The translations under genes and the position numbers were made by a program. From NCBI GenBank assembly GCA_900596015.1, contig UVIF01000010.1, positions 1-64,000 on the forward strand: DNA of 64,000 nucleotides. The letters are read 5' to 3'. The stretch is from Pseudomonas viridiflava (GTDB taxonomy: Bacteria; Pseudomonadota; Gammaproteobacteria; Pseudomonadales; Pseudomonadaceae). This document shows positions 1 through 7,926 of the stretch, in pieces. Positions within the stretch are counted from its first letter, which is position 1, and each line of letters starts with the position of its first letter. The notes under the pieces are model-generated. The model worked only from the letters and a program-made list of their open reading frames with translations. It had not been told where the DNA came from and searched no databases.

Positions 1-86
1 AAGCAAGCTTCCTTCAACCGCTCGACTTGCATGTGTTAGGCCTGCCGCCAGCGTTCAATCTGAGCCATGATCAAACTCTTCAGTTC
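1..86 (-). rRNA. rrs: 16S ribosomal RNA, 5' end (partial)
   Basis: The reverse complement of these bases begins with AACTGAAGAGTTTGATCATG and continues into the ACGCTGGCGGCAGGCCTAAC segment that opens bacterial 16S rRNA; the version is Pseudomonas-like. The gene runs off the left edge, so only the first ~86 nt are present. It is transcribed leftward from the leader and promoters at 87-440. Confidence 0.97.
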
Positions 87-259
87 AATACTGCAATTAG
101 GTTTTGAGAAAACCTTATAAACTTGGCTCAGCAATCGCAAACTCGAACCCGAAGGATCGAGGTAACTCTTTGATTTCTCGTGGAGTTGTTGTGATGCTGA
201 TAATCTTGTTGACTAACAGTCTTAGCTCACAAGCACCCACACGAATTGCTTGATTCAAT

Positions 260-270
260 TGTTAAAGAGC
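260..270 (-). promoter_or_regulatory. rrn boxA antitermination element
   Basis: The minus strand reads GCTCTTTAACA, an exact match to the known Nus-factor boxA of rrn leaders, about 35 bases downstream of the proximal -10 and about 175 bases upstream of the 16S 5' end. Confidence 0.85.
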
Positions 271-305
271 GGTGGGTTGATTCTTTCGTCTCAACCGAGG
301 CGCGC

Positions 306-333
306 ATTCTACGCTAGCCTCACATCCTGTCAA
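306..333 (-). promoter_or_regulatory. rrn promoter, proximal
   Basis: On the minus strand a consensus TTGACA (328-333) and TAGAAT (306-311) are separated by 16 bp. A GC-rich segment reading GCGCGCC follows the -10, which fits a stringent-type discriminator of a stable RNA promoter. Transcription runs through boxA into 16S. Confidence 0.85.
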
Positions 334-412
334 GCGTTTATTTTGAAGTATTTAGTTAATCTCTAACAACTTCAACCGCTTGCGCTTTCGATTGCTCGTC
401 AGCGGGAGGCGA

Positions 413-440
413 ATATTACTAGATTTTACGGGTGAGTCAA
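413..440 (-). promoter_or_regulatory. rrn promoter, distal
   Basis: On the minus strand TTGACT (435-440) and TAATAT (413-418) are separated by 16 bp, a good sigma70 -35/-10 pair pointing at the 16S gene. It sits about 107 bp upstream of the second promoter, giving the tandem arrangement common in rrn operons. Confidence 0.75.
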
Positions 441-482
441 CACCTCTTTGCAAAAATTTTCACGCCCTCGCCACTTTTAACT

Positions 483-686
483 TCAGGAACCAAAGGGCGC
501 GCACTCCGGCCGATTTGGTTCGACCTGGCATACGTGCTGCCGCTTGGGATCGCCCATGGGCAGTTCGCGGTGCGAAGCCGGTCCCTTGCGCCAAGGATCG
601 GGTGGGTTCATGGGATCGGCCAGATAAATCCCGCTCGATGCGCATCCTGCCAGACACACAATTAATGCCAATATCGCCTTCAACAT
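483..686 (-). CDS. Small putative lipoprotein (67 aa)
   Basis: The protein begins MLKAILALIVCLAGCASSG: a short hydrophobic signal ending in lipobox LAGC, so Cys15 would be lipidated and the protein anchored to the outer membrane. The mature part is about 50 residues, proline-rich and polar, with two Cys near the end. I chose the ATG at 684-686 because GAGG lies a suitable distance upstream and the lipobox then has normal spacing; a start 13 codons further up is possible but would spoil the signal. Function unknown. It lies between cytochrome c and the rrn promoters, on the same strand as both. Confidence 0.72.
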   Translation of the reverse strand: MLKAILALIVCLAGCASSGIYLADPMNPPDPWRKGPASHRELPMGDPKRQHVCQVEPNRPECAPFGS

Positions 687-817
687 CCAATGCCCTCGAA
701 AAAGGCTTGGAGAATACGAAGCCATACCACCCTATCAAAGAGGCGTTTTCCCAGCTTATTGTAGGATGCCGCCTCTGCATTCAGGCCGCACCGCGCCCCC
801 ACCGTGTCGTACCTGCC

Positions 818-1192
818 CTACGGGTTGCTCTTGAGGTACTCGAGCAGGTCAGCCATCTTTTGATCGTTGCCGAACCACCACAGACGCATTTTGGTACCAG
901 GTACCATATCGCTGGGTGCCTCGACGAAGGCGGCGATCTTCTCGGCCGTCCAGACGATGCCCGAGTTCTTCATCTCGGCAGAATAGCTGTAGTCACTGGT
1001 GCTTCCCGCCGCGCGGCCGATCACGCCGTTGAGCTGAGGTCCGAATGCGGCCTGGGCACCTCGGCCTACTTTGTGGCAACCGCCGCAATTCTTGTCGAAT
1101 GTCGCCTGGCCGGCTACGGCATCTGCCGCGGCCAAGGCGTTGGCCTGCAGCGGGACCAGTAGCGCGAGAAGCGCGCAGGTTACTGATTTCAT
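818..1192 (-). CDS. Class I c-type cytochrome
   Basis: The 124-aa product has an N-terminal signal peptide (about residues 1-22), heme-binding motif CGGCH (Cys36, Cys39, His40) and a PGTKM motif giving axial Met102, with the GPQLNGVIGR segment typical of cytochrome c550/c2-like proteins. It should be a soluble periplasmic electron carrier. It is divergent from ampC with a 113-bp gap and has no obvious oxidoreductase partner nearby, so its redox partner cannot be inferred. Confidence 0.92.
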   Translation of the reverse strand: MKSVTCALLALLVPLQANALAAADAVAGQATFDKNCGGCHKVGRGAQAAFGPQLNGVIGRAAGSTSDYSYSAEMKNSGIVWTAEKIAAFVEAPSDMVPGTKMRLWWFGNDQKMADLLEYLKSNP

Positions 1193-1305
1193 GTTTCCTC
1201 GGGGGTGTTGTTACAGACGCTCATCATAACGGCTGACACAGCAAAGAGAGATGCAGGGATAATGCAGGGTGATCACTGCCGATAAAAACGAAAGAGGAGT
1301 CACTC

Positions 1306-2466
1306 ATGCGCAGATCCAGCACAGCCATGGTCATTGCGGGTTTCGTGGGAATCACGACTGCATGGGCGGGCGACGGCGCCTATGCCGCGCAGCCTGCAGT
1401 CGAAAGCCTGGTGAAGGCTCGGGCCGAATCATTGATGAAGCAATACAATATTCCAGGCATGGCGGTCGCCATCACTGACGGTCGCCAGCAGCGGTTCTTC
1501 ACTTATGGGCTGGCGTCGCGCGCAACGAAGGCGCCCGTTACCGCAGACACGCTGTTCGAGCTTGGCTCGATCAGCAAGACTTTCACCGCCACCCTCGCCA
1601 CCTATGCTCAAGCCAATGGCCAGCTGTCCCTGAGCGATCATCCCGGCCAGTATCTACCGACATTGCGCGACACACCGCTGGACCAGGTGTCCCTTGCCGA
1701 CCTGGGCACCCACAGCGCTGGCGGATTCCCCCTGCAGCTGCCGGACGACATCCAGAACACTGCACAGCTGATGACGTACTTTCACGACTGGCAGCCCACC
1801 TATGCACCGGGCACCCAGCGCAGCTACGCGAACCCCAGCATTGGTTTGCTCGGGATGATCGCGGCCACAAGCATGAAAATGTCGTTCGGTCAGGCCATGC
1901 ACGACAGGCTGCTTCCTGGCCTGGGCCTTGCGCACACGTACCTGAATGTCCCTACTGCGCAATTGCCACTTTATGCGCAGGGTTACGACAAGAACGACCA
2001 GCCGGTGCGGCTGAACCCTGCGGTATTGGCCGAGGAAGCCTATGGCTTCAAATCCAGTGCGCGGGACATGCTTCATTATCTTCAGGCACAGATGGGAACG
2101 GTAGCCTTGCCCGCAAAACTGCGTGAAGCCCTGGACGCCACGCAACGGGGCTACTTCAAGGTAGGTGGCATGACGCAGGCGCTGATCTGGGAACAGTACG
2201 GCTACCCCGTCGCGCTCGACACCCTGGTGCAAGGCAATTCCACTGCAGTAGCCCTGACCACCCAATCCACTAGCCCGCTGCAGCCCCTGGACGAGGTATG
2301 GGTCAACAAGACCGGGTCCACCAATGGCTTTGGCGGGTATGTGGCGTTCGTACCGTCACGGGGTATCGGCGTTGTACTGCTGGCGAACAAGAACTACCCG
2401 AACGAAGCGCGGGTCAGGTTCGCCCATGAGTTGGTTCAGGCCTTGGACCAGAGACTGGACAAGTAG
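1306..2466 (+). CDS. ampC: Class C (AmpC) beta-lactamase
   Basis: This periplasmic serine beta-lactamase of 386 aa has the expected length for AmpC. Visible catalytic motifs: S88-I-S-K91 (nucleophile and general base), Y174-A-N176, and K335-T-G337. A signal peptide covers about residues 1-28. The ATG at 1306 follows an AGAGGAG ribosome site at 1293-1299. The usual divergent regulator ampR is not beside it: the upstream neighbour is a divergent cytochrome c. Family knowledge says AmpC hydrolyses cephalosporins; whether this one is inducible cannot be read from the sequence. Confidence 0.95.
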   Translation: MRRSSTAMVIAGFVGITTAWAGDGAYAAQPAVESLVKARAESLMKQYNIPGMAVAITDGRQQRFFTYGLASRATKAPVTADTLFELGSISKTFTATLATYAQANGQLSLSDHPGQYLPTLRDTPLDQVSLADLGTHSAGGFPLQLPDDIQNTAQLMTYFHDWQPTYAPGTQRSYANPSIGLLGMIAATSMKMSFGQAMHDRLLPGLGLAHTYLNVPTAQLPLYAQGYDKNDQPVRLNPAVLAEEAYGFKSSARDMLHYLQAQMGTVALPAKLREALDATQRGYFKVGGMTQALIWEQYGYPVALDTLVQGNSTAVALTTQSTSPLQPLDEVWVNKTGSTNGFGGYVAFVPSRGIGVVLLANKNYPNEARVRFAHELVQALDQRLDK

Positions 2467-2539
2467 GGGGTTCACGCGCGTTCTCAAGCTCATGGGTCTG
2501 GAGTAGGATCCCAGACCTGACCTTATTGGAGTTTCGTCG

Positions 2540-3100
2540 ATGCGCCGCACTTGCCTGTTTCTCGCTCTCACGCTGGGCCTGGCCAACGTGGCCTGGGCTG
2601 CAAAGCCAGCACCGAGCGCCTCGAAAGCGCAGACCGTCAAGACGCTCGACGGCAAGTTCATGTTCACCCTGCCCGCAGGCTATACCGGCAACCCGCTGCC
2701 ACCTGCCGATCCAAAAAGCGAAGCCGCAGGTGCCAAAGGGATGATGTACATGAATGAAAGCGAAAGACGCGTGGTGGTGACCACTGAGCTACCCATTCCC
2801 AAAGGCGGGCATGCTGCCGACAACGATGATGAGTTCCTGACGGGCGCCACTGCAGGCTTCATCAAGCAACAGGCGACCGCGTTGCCTGACTTCAAGAAGA
2901 CTGCGGAAAAACGCATCACCTTGCGAAAACTGGGCGTGGAGCAAATCGACAGCACCGCGACAATGGGCGGCGGCGCAACCATGACGACCACGTTCGTGGC
3001 CGGCTCTGGACAGACCATGTCGGTTGTACAGGTGATTTCCCGCGCCAGTGACCAGAAGGGTCACGCGGCCATGGTCAAGCATATCGTGACGGGCAAGTAA
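2540..3100 (+). CDS. Conserved periplasmic protein, possibly DcrB-like
   Basis: The 186-aa protein has a clear signal peptide (about residues 1-20, ending AWA) and a mature domain with no catalytic motif I recognise. The segment starting near residue 34 (LDGKFMFTLPAGY) and the overall size resemble small periplasmic DcrB/PsbP-like folds, but that is a guess from pattern only. It follows ampC by 73 bp on the same strand and is followed by a strong terminator, so the two may be co-transcribed. Confidence 0.7.
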   Translation: MRRTCLFLALTLGLANVAWAAKPAPSASKAQTVKTLDGKFMFTLPAGYTGNPLPPADPKSEAAGAKGMMYMNESERRVVVTTELPIPKGGHAADNDDEFLTGATAGFIKQQATALPDFKKTAEKRITLRKLGVEQIDSTATMGGGATMTTTFVAGSGQTMSVVQVISRASDQKGHAAMVKHIVTGK

Positions 3101-3172
3101 CGGAATTGGCTCACCCTGCCCTGCCGCGGCAGGAAAGCCTTGCTGTGCGCAGCGAATAAAACGGCGCCCAAC

Positions 3173-3198
3173 AAAAAACCCGCCGAAGCGGGTTTTTT
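3173..3198 (+). terminator. Rho-independent terminator
   Basis: ACCCGC (3178-3183) and GCGGGT (3188-3193) form a stem with a CGAA tetraloop, preceded by six A and followed by six T. It closes the ampC/periplasmic protein unit and could act in both directions because of the flanking A and T runs. Confidence 0.92.
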
Positions 3199-3354
3199 GT
3201 CTAGCCATTCCAACATCCTGTCAGCAGCTTCCTTGCAATGGCCGGTCGTCCCTGACCCTGAGTCGCATCCTTCGTCTCAGTTAGTGAGGCTAGATTACTG
3301 GGATGACGGTGATCGCAATAGAGGCGATTGGAGCCACAGCGTGTAAGTGATTCG

Positions 3355-4647
3355 CTATACCGCTGTTGCGCGTCGTAGCCAGAGGGTAACGGTGGTGCCC
3401 TCGCCCGGCCGGCTTTCGATGCGTGCGATACCCTCTGCGCTCGACGCGAAACCGTACACCTGCGACAACCCCAATCCGGTGCCCTGCCCGGCAGTCTTGG
3501 TGGTATAGAACGGTTCGAAGACCTGTACCAGTACGTCTTCCGGGATGCCCGGCCCATCGTCGGCAACGCTCAGGCAAAGGTAGGTACCGTCGGCCAGTTG
3601 GGCGTCGCCGCAGACGACACGCTCACAGGTGGCCACGCGGATCTGCCCGGCGCCGCGCAGCGCGTCGCGCGCATTGACCAGTAGATTCAGCAACGCAGCG
3701 TCCAGCTGATGGGCGTCGCACATCACCGCCTGTGCTGGCGCTTGAAGATCCAGCTGCACCTTCGTCGCCGTACCGAGCGCGCGACCGAACAGGTCGCTGT
3801 TGTGCTCGATCCGCTCGTCGAGTACGACCGCTTGCACGCTGGGTTCTTCGCGGCGGGCGAAGGCAAGCAGGTGATGAATCAGCTGGGCGCCCTGCCGAAC
3901 CGCCTGCAGACCGATTTCGGTAAGACGTTCGACTTCCAGGGGTTTGCGTGCCTTGAGTCGAGTCATCTGCAGGCTGGCACTGACGGCCTGCAACAGGTTG
4001 TTGAAATCGTGGGCGATACCCGCGGTGAGTTGACCCAGCGAGGAAACCCGTTGGGCGTGCCGCAGGGTCTGCAGGGTTTGCTGGTGCTCGCCTAGCACGT
4101 TGTCGAGCTGACGAGACAAGGCGAGAGTCTGTTGCTCGCGCTCGGCGTTGAGCAGGCGCAACTCCAATTGCGCAGCCGTTTGCCGTGCCAAGGCCTGCAG
4201 GGCGCTGCACTGCGCTGCATCCAGCGTACGCGGCACGGTGTCGATAACGCACACCGTACCCAGTGCCAAACCTTGACGCGAGATAATCGGCGCGCCTGCA
4301 TAGAAGCGTATGTAGGGAGGTCCCAAGACGAGCGGGCTGCCCATGAAGCGCGTATCCAGGTGAGTGTCGTGCACGATCATCACGGTATCAGGCGCGAGAA
4401 TGGCATGGGCGCAGAACGCCAGGTCGCGGTGAGTTTCGGATACGTCGAGCCCTACGCATGCCTTGAACCACTGACGCTCGCGGTCCACCAGAGAGACCAG
4501 GCCGATGGGCGCGCTGCACAGCTGAGTCGCCAACTGGACGATATCGTCGAAACCCGGCTCCGGGACACTGTCGAGTACACCCAGATGTTCGAGCGCAGCC
4601 AGGCGTTCGGACTCGTCGATAGGCGATGGGGCCGGGCTGTGAGACAT
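3355..4647 (-). CDS. GAF-domain sensor histidine kinase
   Basis: Cytoplasmic two-component kinase of 430 aa with no membrane segment. Order: GAF domain (about 15-160), coiled coil (about 160-205), phosphoacceptor H213 in GIAHDFNNLLQ, then HATPase with N325 (N-box), DDGPGIP at 363-369 and GTGLGLS near 389-395. The HDFNN form of the H-box is typical of kinases often paired with response regulators encoded elsewhere; none is adjacent. The frame stays open another 62 codons upstream, but that part reads through tRNA-Val and its terminator, so I start at the ATG at 4645-4647. Confidence 0.88.
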   Translation of the reverse strand: MSHSPAPSPIDESERLAALEHLGVLDSVPEPGFDDIVQLATQLCSAPIGLVSLVDRERQWFKACVGLDVSETHRDLAFCAHAILAPDTVMIVHDTHLDTRFMGSPLVLGPPYIRFYAGAPIISRQGLALGTVCVIDTVPRTLDAAQCSALQALARQTAAQLELRLLNAEREQQTLALSRQLDNVLGEHQQTLQTLRHAQRVSSLGQLTAGIAHDFNNLLQAVSASLQMTRLKARKPLEVERLTEIGLQAVRQGAQLIHHLLAFARREEPSVQAVVLDERIEHNSDLFGRALGTATKVQLDLQAPAQAVMCDAHQLDAALLNLLVNARDALRGAGQIRVATCERVVCGDAQLADGTYLCLSVADDGPGIPEDVLVQVFEPFYTTKTAGQGTGLGLSQVYGFASSAEGIARIESRPGEGTTVTLWLRRATAV

Positions 4648-4735
4648 GCAAAAGGCCAGGTTGAGGAAATGATCGGCGATAATGCGCGCGACGAGCCATG
4701 GCGGCAAGCATGTGCGAGCATATTGCGCATGAACG

Positions 4736-4764
4736 AAAAAGGGCGACCCTTCCGGATCGCCCTT
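4736..4764 (-). terminator. Terminator of tRNA-Val
   Basis: On the minus strand GGGCGA (4757-4762 complement) and TCGCCC (4741-4746 complement) form a stem closed by a ten-base loop, followed by five T. It lies about 30 bp beyond the tRNA 3' end and within the leader of the histidine kinase gene. Confidence 0.8.
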
Positions 4765-4793
4765 CTGCACCGCCCAGCAGAGCGGATTTTGTT

Positions 4794-4870
4794 TGGTAGG
4801 CGCGATTGGACTCGAACCAACGACCCCCACCATGTCAAGGTGGTGCTCTAACCAACTGAGCTACGTGCCT
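4794..4870 (-). tRNA. tRNA-Val (GAC anticodon)
   Basis: The minus strand folds into a full cloverleaf of 77 nt with encoded CCA: acceptor AGGCACG, D-arm GCTCAGTTGGTTAGAGC, anticodon loop CTTGACATG containing GAC, T-loop TTCGAGT, 3' acceptor CGCGCCT, discriminator A and CCA. The acceptor stem shows one A-C mismatch (positions 5 and 68). Its own promoter and terminator are visible. Confidence 0.95.
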
Positions 4871-4883
4871 GCTGTGGCGCGCA

Positions 4884-4911
4884 ATTCTACGGATTGGCGC
4901 GCCACTGTCAA
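4884..4911 (-). promoter_or_regulatory. Promoter of tRNA-Val
   Basis: On the minus strand TTGACA (4906-4911) and TAGAAT (4884-4889) are separated by 16 bp, followed by a GC-rich GCGCGCC discriminator. The -10 lies 13 bases before the mature tRNA 5' end. The architecture matches the proximal rrn promoter at 306-333. Confidence 0.85.
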
Positions 4912-4974
4912 CGGCAATTTGCCGTCACTCGTAAAAAAATCGCTCACGTGTAACGGACGCCTTCAATGCGTCCG

Positions 4975-5643
4975 TCAGTGCAGGCAGCATTGCTTGAACT
5001 TCTTGCCGCTGCCACACGGGCAGGGATCGTTGCGACCCGTCTTGGTGTCGGCGGTGACAGGCGTCTTGCCCGGACGACGCTCGAACCAGTACTGGTGCAG
5101 ACGGATGGCGGCCATCTGGATCATTTCCATGGCCTCCTCGGCGTCCAGTTGCTCGCCTGATGCGTCATGCTTCAAGAGGTCGACACCCTGCGTGTGCAGC
5201 GTGATCAACGCCAGCAGGTCCTGTTCCTGATCAGGCATGTCGAGCCAACTGCCGCCCACCACAACCCCACGCTCATAGCCATAGCACCAGTCCTCGACAC
5301 TGACGACGTCTTCGTCGTCGAACAGATTGAAGATCGGCGCGAAGTTTTCGAAGTCTTCCTCCAGCAACATGGCCAACTGATTCATGTGCTGGATGAGCAG
5401 GTCGAAGAATTTCTCGAACTGCTTGTCGTCCTTGAAGACCGGCAACTGATCAGGCCCACCCCACAGCGCTGCGTACCAGTCGTCGAAAGCGATTGCCTGA
5501 GGGCACGAAACGATGGCTGTGAAAAAGCCATCGAGCTCGGAGATGCTGCCGACCGACTTCTCGCTGGCGTATTGCCCCAGTACGTCTTCCACGTAATCCA
5601 GTTGTGCGTCGGTCAGCGCGTCATTGCTGATGTTGTAGGCCAT
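4975..5643 (-). CDS. YecA/YgfB-family protein with SEC-C metal-binding tail
   Basis: The 222-aa protein has an all-helical UPF0149 (YecA/YgfB) domain over about residues 1-190, rich in acidic residues, and ends in a SEC-C motif, [18 protein letters not shown], which binds zinc in SecA and related proteins. The family is linked to protein quality control and ribosome or Sec-associated roles, but the exact function of this member is not known. A hairpin (ACGGACGC/GCGTCCGT, 4953-4975) overlaps the stop and may help end transcription. Confidence 0.9.
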   Translation of the reverse strand: MAYNISNDALTDAQLDYVEDVLGQYASEKSVGSISELDGFFTAIVSCPQAIAFDDWYAALWGGPDQLPVFKDDKQFEKFFDLLIQHMNQLAMLLEEDFENFAPIFNLFDDEDVVSVEDWCYGYERGVVVGGSWLDMPDQEQDLLALITLHTQGVDLLKHDASGEQLDAEEAMEMIQMAAIRLHQYWFERRPGKTPVTADTKTGRNDPCPCGSGKKFKQCCLH

Positions 5644-5723
5644 GGTCTGCTCGGTCGGGTCATCAAAAAGAATGCCCGCATTGTAGCCGCCAGCGTGGAC
5701 GATGTCCCCGGATCTGCCGCTGA

Positions 5724-6710
5724 TCAGTTGTCCGACGGGCTCAGGTAATGCCTGATGTCTTGCTCTTGGCCACTACCGAGCAACAACCACAGCAGGATTC
5801 TGCATTTGCGTGGGCAAAGAAATCCGCCCATCACGGCGCCTTTCGCCTGCAGATCCACCTCGCCGCCTACAAAACCGTATGTGCCGCTGGCCGTTGGCCC
5901 ACTGCCCGTGCGAGTCGCCACTATGACCGGCATATGCTGGGCAATGACTTGCAAGCTGGCGGCCCAGCGCTGCGAAACATGCCCGGCCCCGAAACCGGCA
6001 ATGACCACGCCTCCATACCCGGCGTCGACAACCCTGTCGAGCAACAGGGTGTCTGCATCCAGAGTGGCCTCCAGCAGCAAGACGGTGTGATCGGTTCGGG
6101 TGGGATACGGCAGGCAGCAGCGCGCTGCAGGCGCAGCGGCGTAGTGCACCCGACCTTCGATCATCAAGCCAATCGGCCCGTAGGGTGCCGAGACGAAGGC
6201 ATCCATGGCCAGTGCAGCCACCTTGCGCACCCGGGACGCCGCGTGCACCTGATCGTTGATCACTACCAATACGCCACGCTTGCGGCTGTGTTCGGCCAGC
6301 GCCACCTGACTTGCAGCCAGCAGGTTCGCCGGGCCATCGGCACCGCAATGCGATGCCGCACGCATGGCGCCCGTCAGTACCAGAGGTTCGTCGAGATCCC
6401 ACAGCAGATCGAGGAAGAAGGCGGCTTCTTCCAAAGTATCGGTGCCTTGGCTCAAGACCACACCAACGGCTCCGGCCGTGACACAGCCACGGGCCCAGTC
6501 CAGGGCCTCGAGCAAGGCATGGAAACTCAAGGAGGCGCTGGGCAGCAGGCTCAGTGTGTGCACCTGAACCTCGGCCAGCGACGTCAACTCGGGCAGCAGA
6601 TCCACCATGCCCTGCCCGCTCAAGCTGGGCTGCACACCCACCCCGGTGGCCGGGGTCTGCATGCTGATGGTGCCGCCCAGGGCACCTACGCAAATTCTGG
6701 GCAGAACCAT
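5724..6710 (-). CDS. Asparaginase-family amidohydrolase
   Basis: Type I/II asparaginase fold, 328 aa. The first nucleophile motif is GALGGTIS with Thr14; the second is SQGTDTLEE with Thr90-Asp91; VRKVAA near residue 163 carries the conserved basic residue. No signal peptide is evident, so a cytoplasmic enzyme is likely. It is the last gene of a three-gene unit, 13 bp after the membrane protein stop, with a GGAG ribosome site overlapping that stop. The family releases ammonia from Asn, Gln or related amides; the partner genes suggest the true substrate may be another amide. Confidence 0.88.
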   Translation of the reverse strand: MVLPRICVGALGGTISMQTPATGVGVQPSLSGQGMVDLLPELTSLAEVQVHTLSLLPSASLSFHALLEALDWARGCVTAGAVGVVLSQGTDTLEEAAFFLDLLWDLDEPLVLTGAMRAASHCGADGPANLLAASQVALAEHSRKRGVLVVINDQVHAASRVRKVAALAMDAFVSAPYGPIGLMIEGRVHYAAAPAARCCLPYPTRTDHTVLLLEATLDADTLLLDRVVDAGYGGVVIAGFGAGHVSQRWAASLQVIAQHMPVIVATRTGSGPTASGTYGFVGGEVDLQAKGAVMGGFLCPRKCRILLWLLLGSGQEQDIRHYLSPSDN

Positions 6711-6723
6711 GGGCGGTTCTCCG

Positions 6724-7914
6724 TCAAAGGTTTGGGCTGCCGATGATCAGGCCGATCAGCGGAAGGATGAGCACGGTGCTGATTGCCATGGACAGCACGT
6801 TGCCGATGTAGCCATGCATGTAGGATGGCAGCCGCTGGCTGATGGCCACGGCAAGCGGCGGGGCCAGCAGTGCGCCCAACGCGGCACTGAGGATGATCAC
6901 GGACAGGCTGCCACCATGGACCAGAATGGCGGCGGGGGCTACCGATACAACAGGAATGTAGGTCGGATACCAGCCGCGGGCAATCCATTGGTGGCGCCAG
7001 ATCAGCACACCCAGCGCTGAAGCCAGGGTTTGCGCCGCCAACAGTTGCAACAACCAACCGGAACCGTAGAACGGACTGGCCGGATTCAGTATCAGGGCCA
7101 GCAGAGCGCCCAGCACCAACCCCAGGCTTGCCCATTCATTGCCGAAGAACGGTGCCTCGGAGAAGTCCGCAAGAATGCGGCGCAAGGTCCAGCGCAAACC
7201 GTAATCCGGCGTCGCAGCCATTACCGGTGGCGCTGGCGCCGGTGCCGCATCGGGCCTGACCAGCACCGGGAAACGTTTGCACAGCAGGAAGCCGATCACG
7301 CTACCCACTGCCATGCCGGTGACATTGCCGATCACCACTGGCAATGCCAGCGGGGTACACACGTACTTGACCATCAGCAGGCAGGCCGGGGTGATCAGCA
7401 CGGCGCCCATGACGGCTCCGGTGAGCGCCACGCGCCAGCCACGCCCGAACAACAGTACCGTGGCCGCTGGCATGGACACGAAAGCGACGAAGGTCGGCTG
7501 CCAGGTATCGGCCGACAGCGTCCAGCCCCAGAGCAGATTGCCCAGACCCAGGCCGAGCAGCGAGCTGGTCACCACCCACGGCCATAATCCGGTGCCGTAG
7601 CAGATGGCAAAGCCCTGCCAGCGCTTGCCGGTGTGATTGGCCCACCAGCCCAGCCCTGCACCCGCAAGCAGGCCGATGGAGGCGAACTCATGCTTGTAGA
7701 ACGCGACTTCGCTGATATCACCCACCACCCAGCGCCACCAGGCCGCGGGATGGTGCAGGTTAGCCATCATGTCGCCATAGCTGGGCCACAGCGCATCGAC
7801 GGCCAGCAGCTTGCCGCTGATCACGGTCAGGGTAATGGCCAGCGACAGTATCAACAGGCCAGTGAGGGTTCCGCTGGATGTGCGGGCTTGTGTGTCGTGC
7901 AGAGAAGTTTGCAT
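6724..7914 (-). CDS. Internally duplicated integral membrane protein, putative permease
   Basis: I do not recognise the family. The 396-aa protein has about ten hydrophobic segments. It contains two homologous halves, about 59-216 and 242-391, joined by an Ala/Pro-rich linker (221-236). Matching blocks include GDISEVAFYKHEFASIGLL versus ADFSEAPFFGNEWASLGLV, WQPTFVAFVSMPAAT versus WYPTYIPVVSVAPAA, and a later GNV in each half. This duplicated architecture is common in secondary transporters. Start: GAGGAGG lies 8 bp before the ATG and overlaps the nitrilase stop. Lying between two amide-cleaving enzymes, it probably imports their substrate; that is inference. Confidence 0.8.
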   Translation of the reverse strand: MQTSLHDTQARTSSGTLTGLLILSLAITLTVISGKLLAVDALWPSYGDMMANLHHPAAWWRWVVGDISEVAFYKHEFASIGLLAGAGLGWWANHTGKRWQGFAICYGTGLWPWVVTSSLLGLGLGNLLWGWTLSADTWQPTFVAFVSMPAATVLLFGRGWRVALTGAVMGAVLITPACLLMVKYVCTPLALPVVIGNVTGMAVGSVIGFLLCKRFPVLVRPDAAPAPAPPVMAATPDYGLRWTLRRILADFSEAPFFGNEWASLGLVLGALLALILNPASPFYGSGWLLQLLAAQTLASALGVLIWRHQWIARGWYPTYIPVVSVAPAAILVHGGSLSVIILSAALGALLAPPLAVAISQRLPSYMHGYIGNVLSMAISTVLILPLIGLIIGSPNL

Positions 7915-7926
7915 GGCCAGCCCTCC

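Larger units (their letters stand above)
87..482 (-). other. rrn leader and promoter region (no protein gene)
   Basis: This ~395-base stretch holds no gene. Read on the minus strand it contains two sigma70-type promoters (413-440 and 306-333), a boxA antitermination element (260-270), and an untranslated leader that precedes the 16S 5' end. The leader includes short inverted repeats such as AAGGTTTTCTCAAAACCT next to the 16S start. The right-hand ~40 bases separate the promoters from the 3' end of the lipoprotein gene at 483. Confidence 0.85.

Noticed and set aside
4648..4833. N-terminal extension of the GAF histidine kinase by 62 codons
   Set aside because: It reads through the tRNA-Val gene and its terminator; the peptide (MVGVVGSSPIAPTK) is a typical tRNA-derived artefact. 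The ATG at 4647 is preferred.
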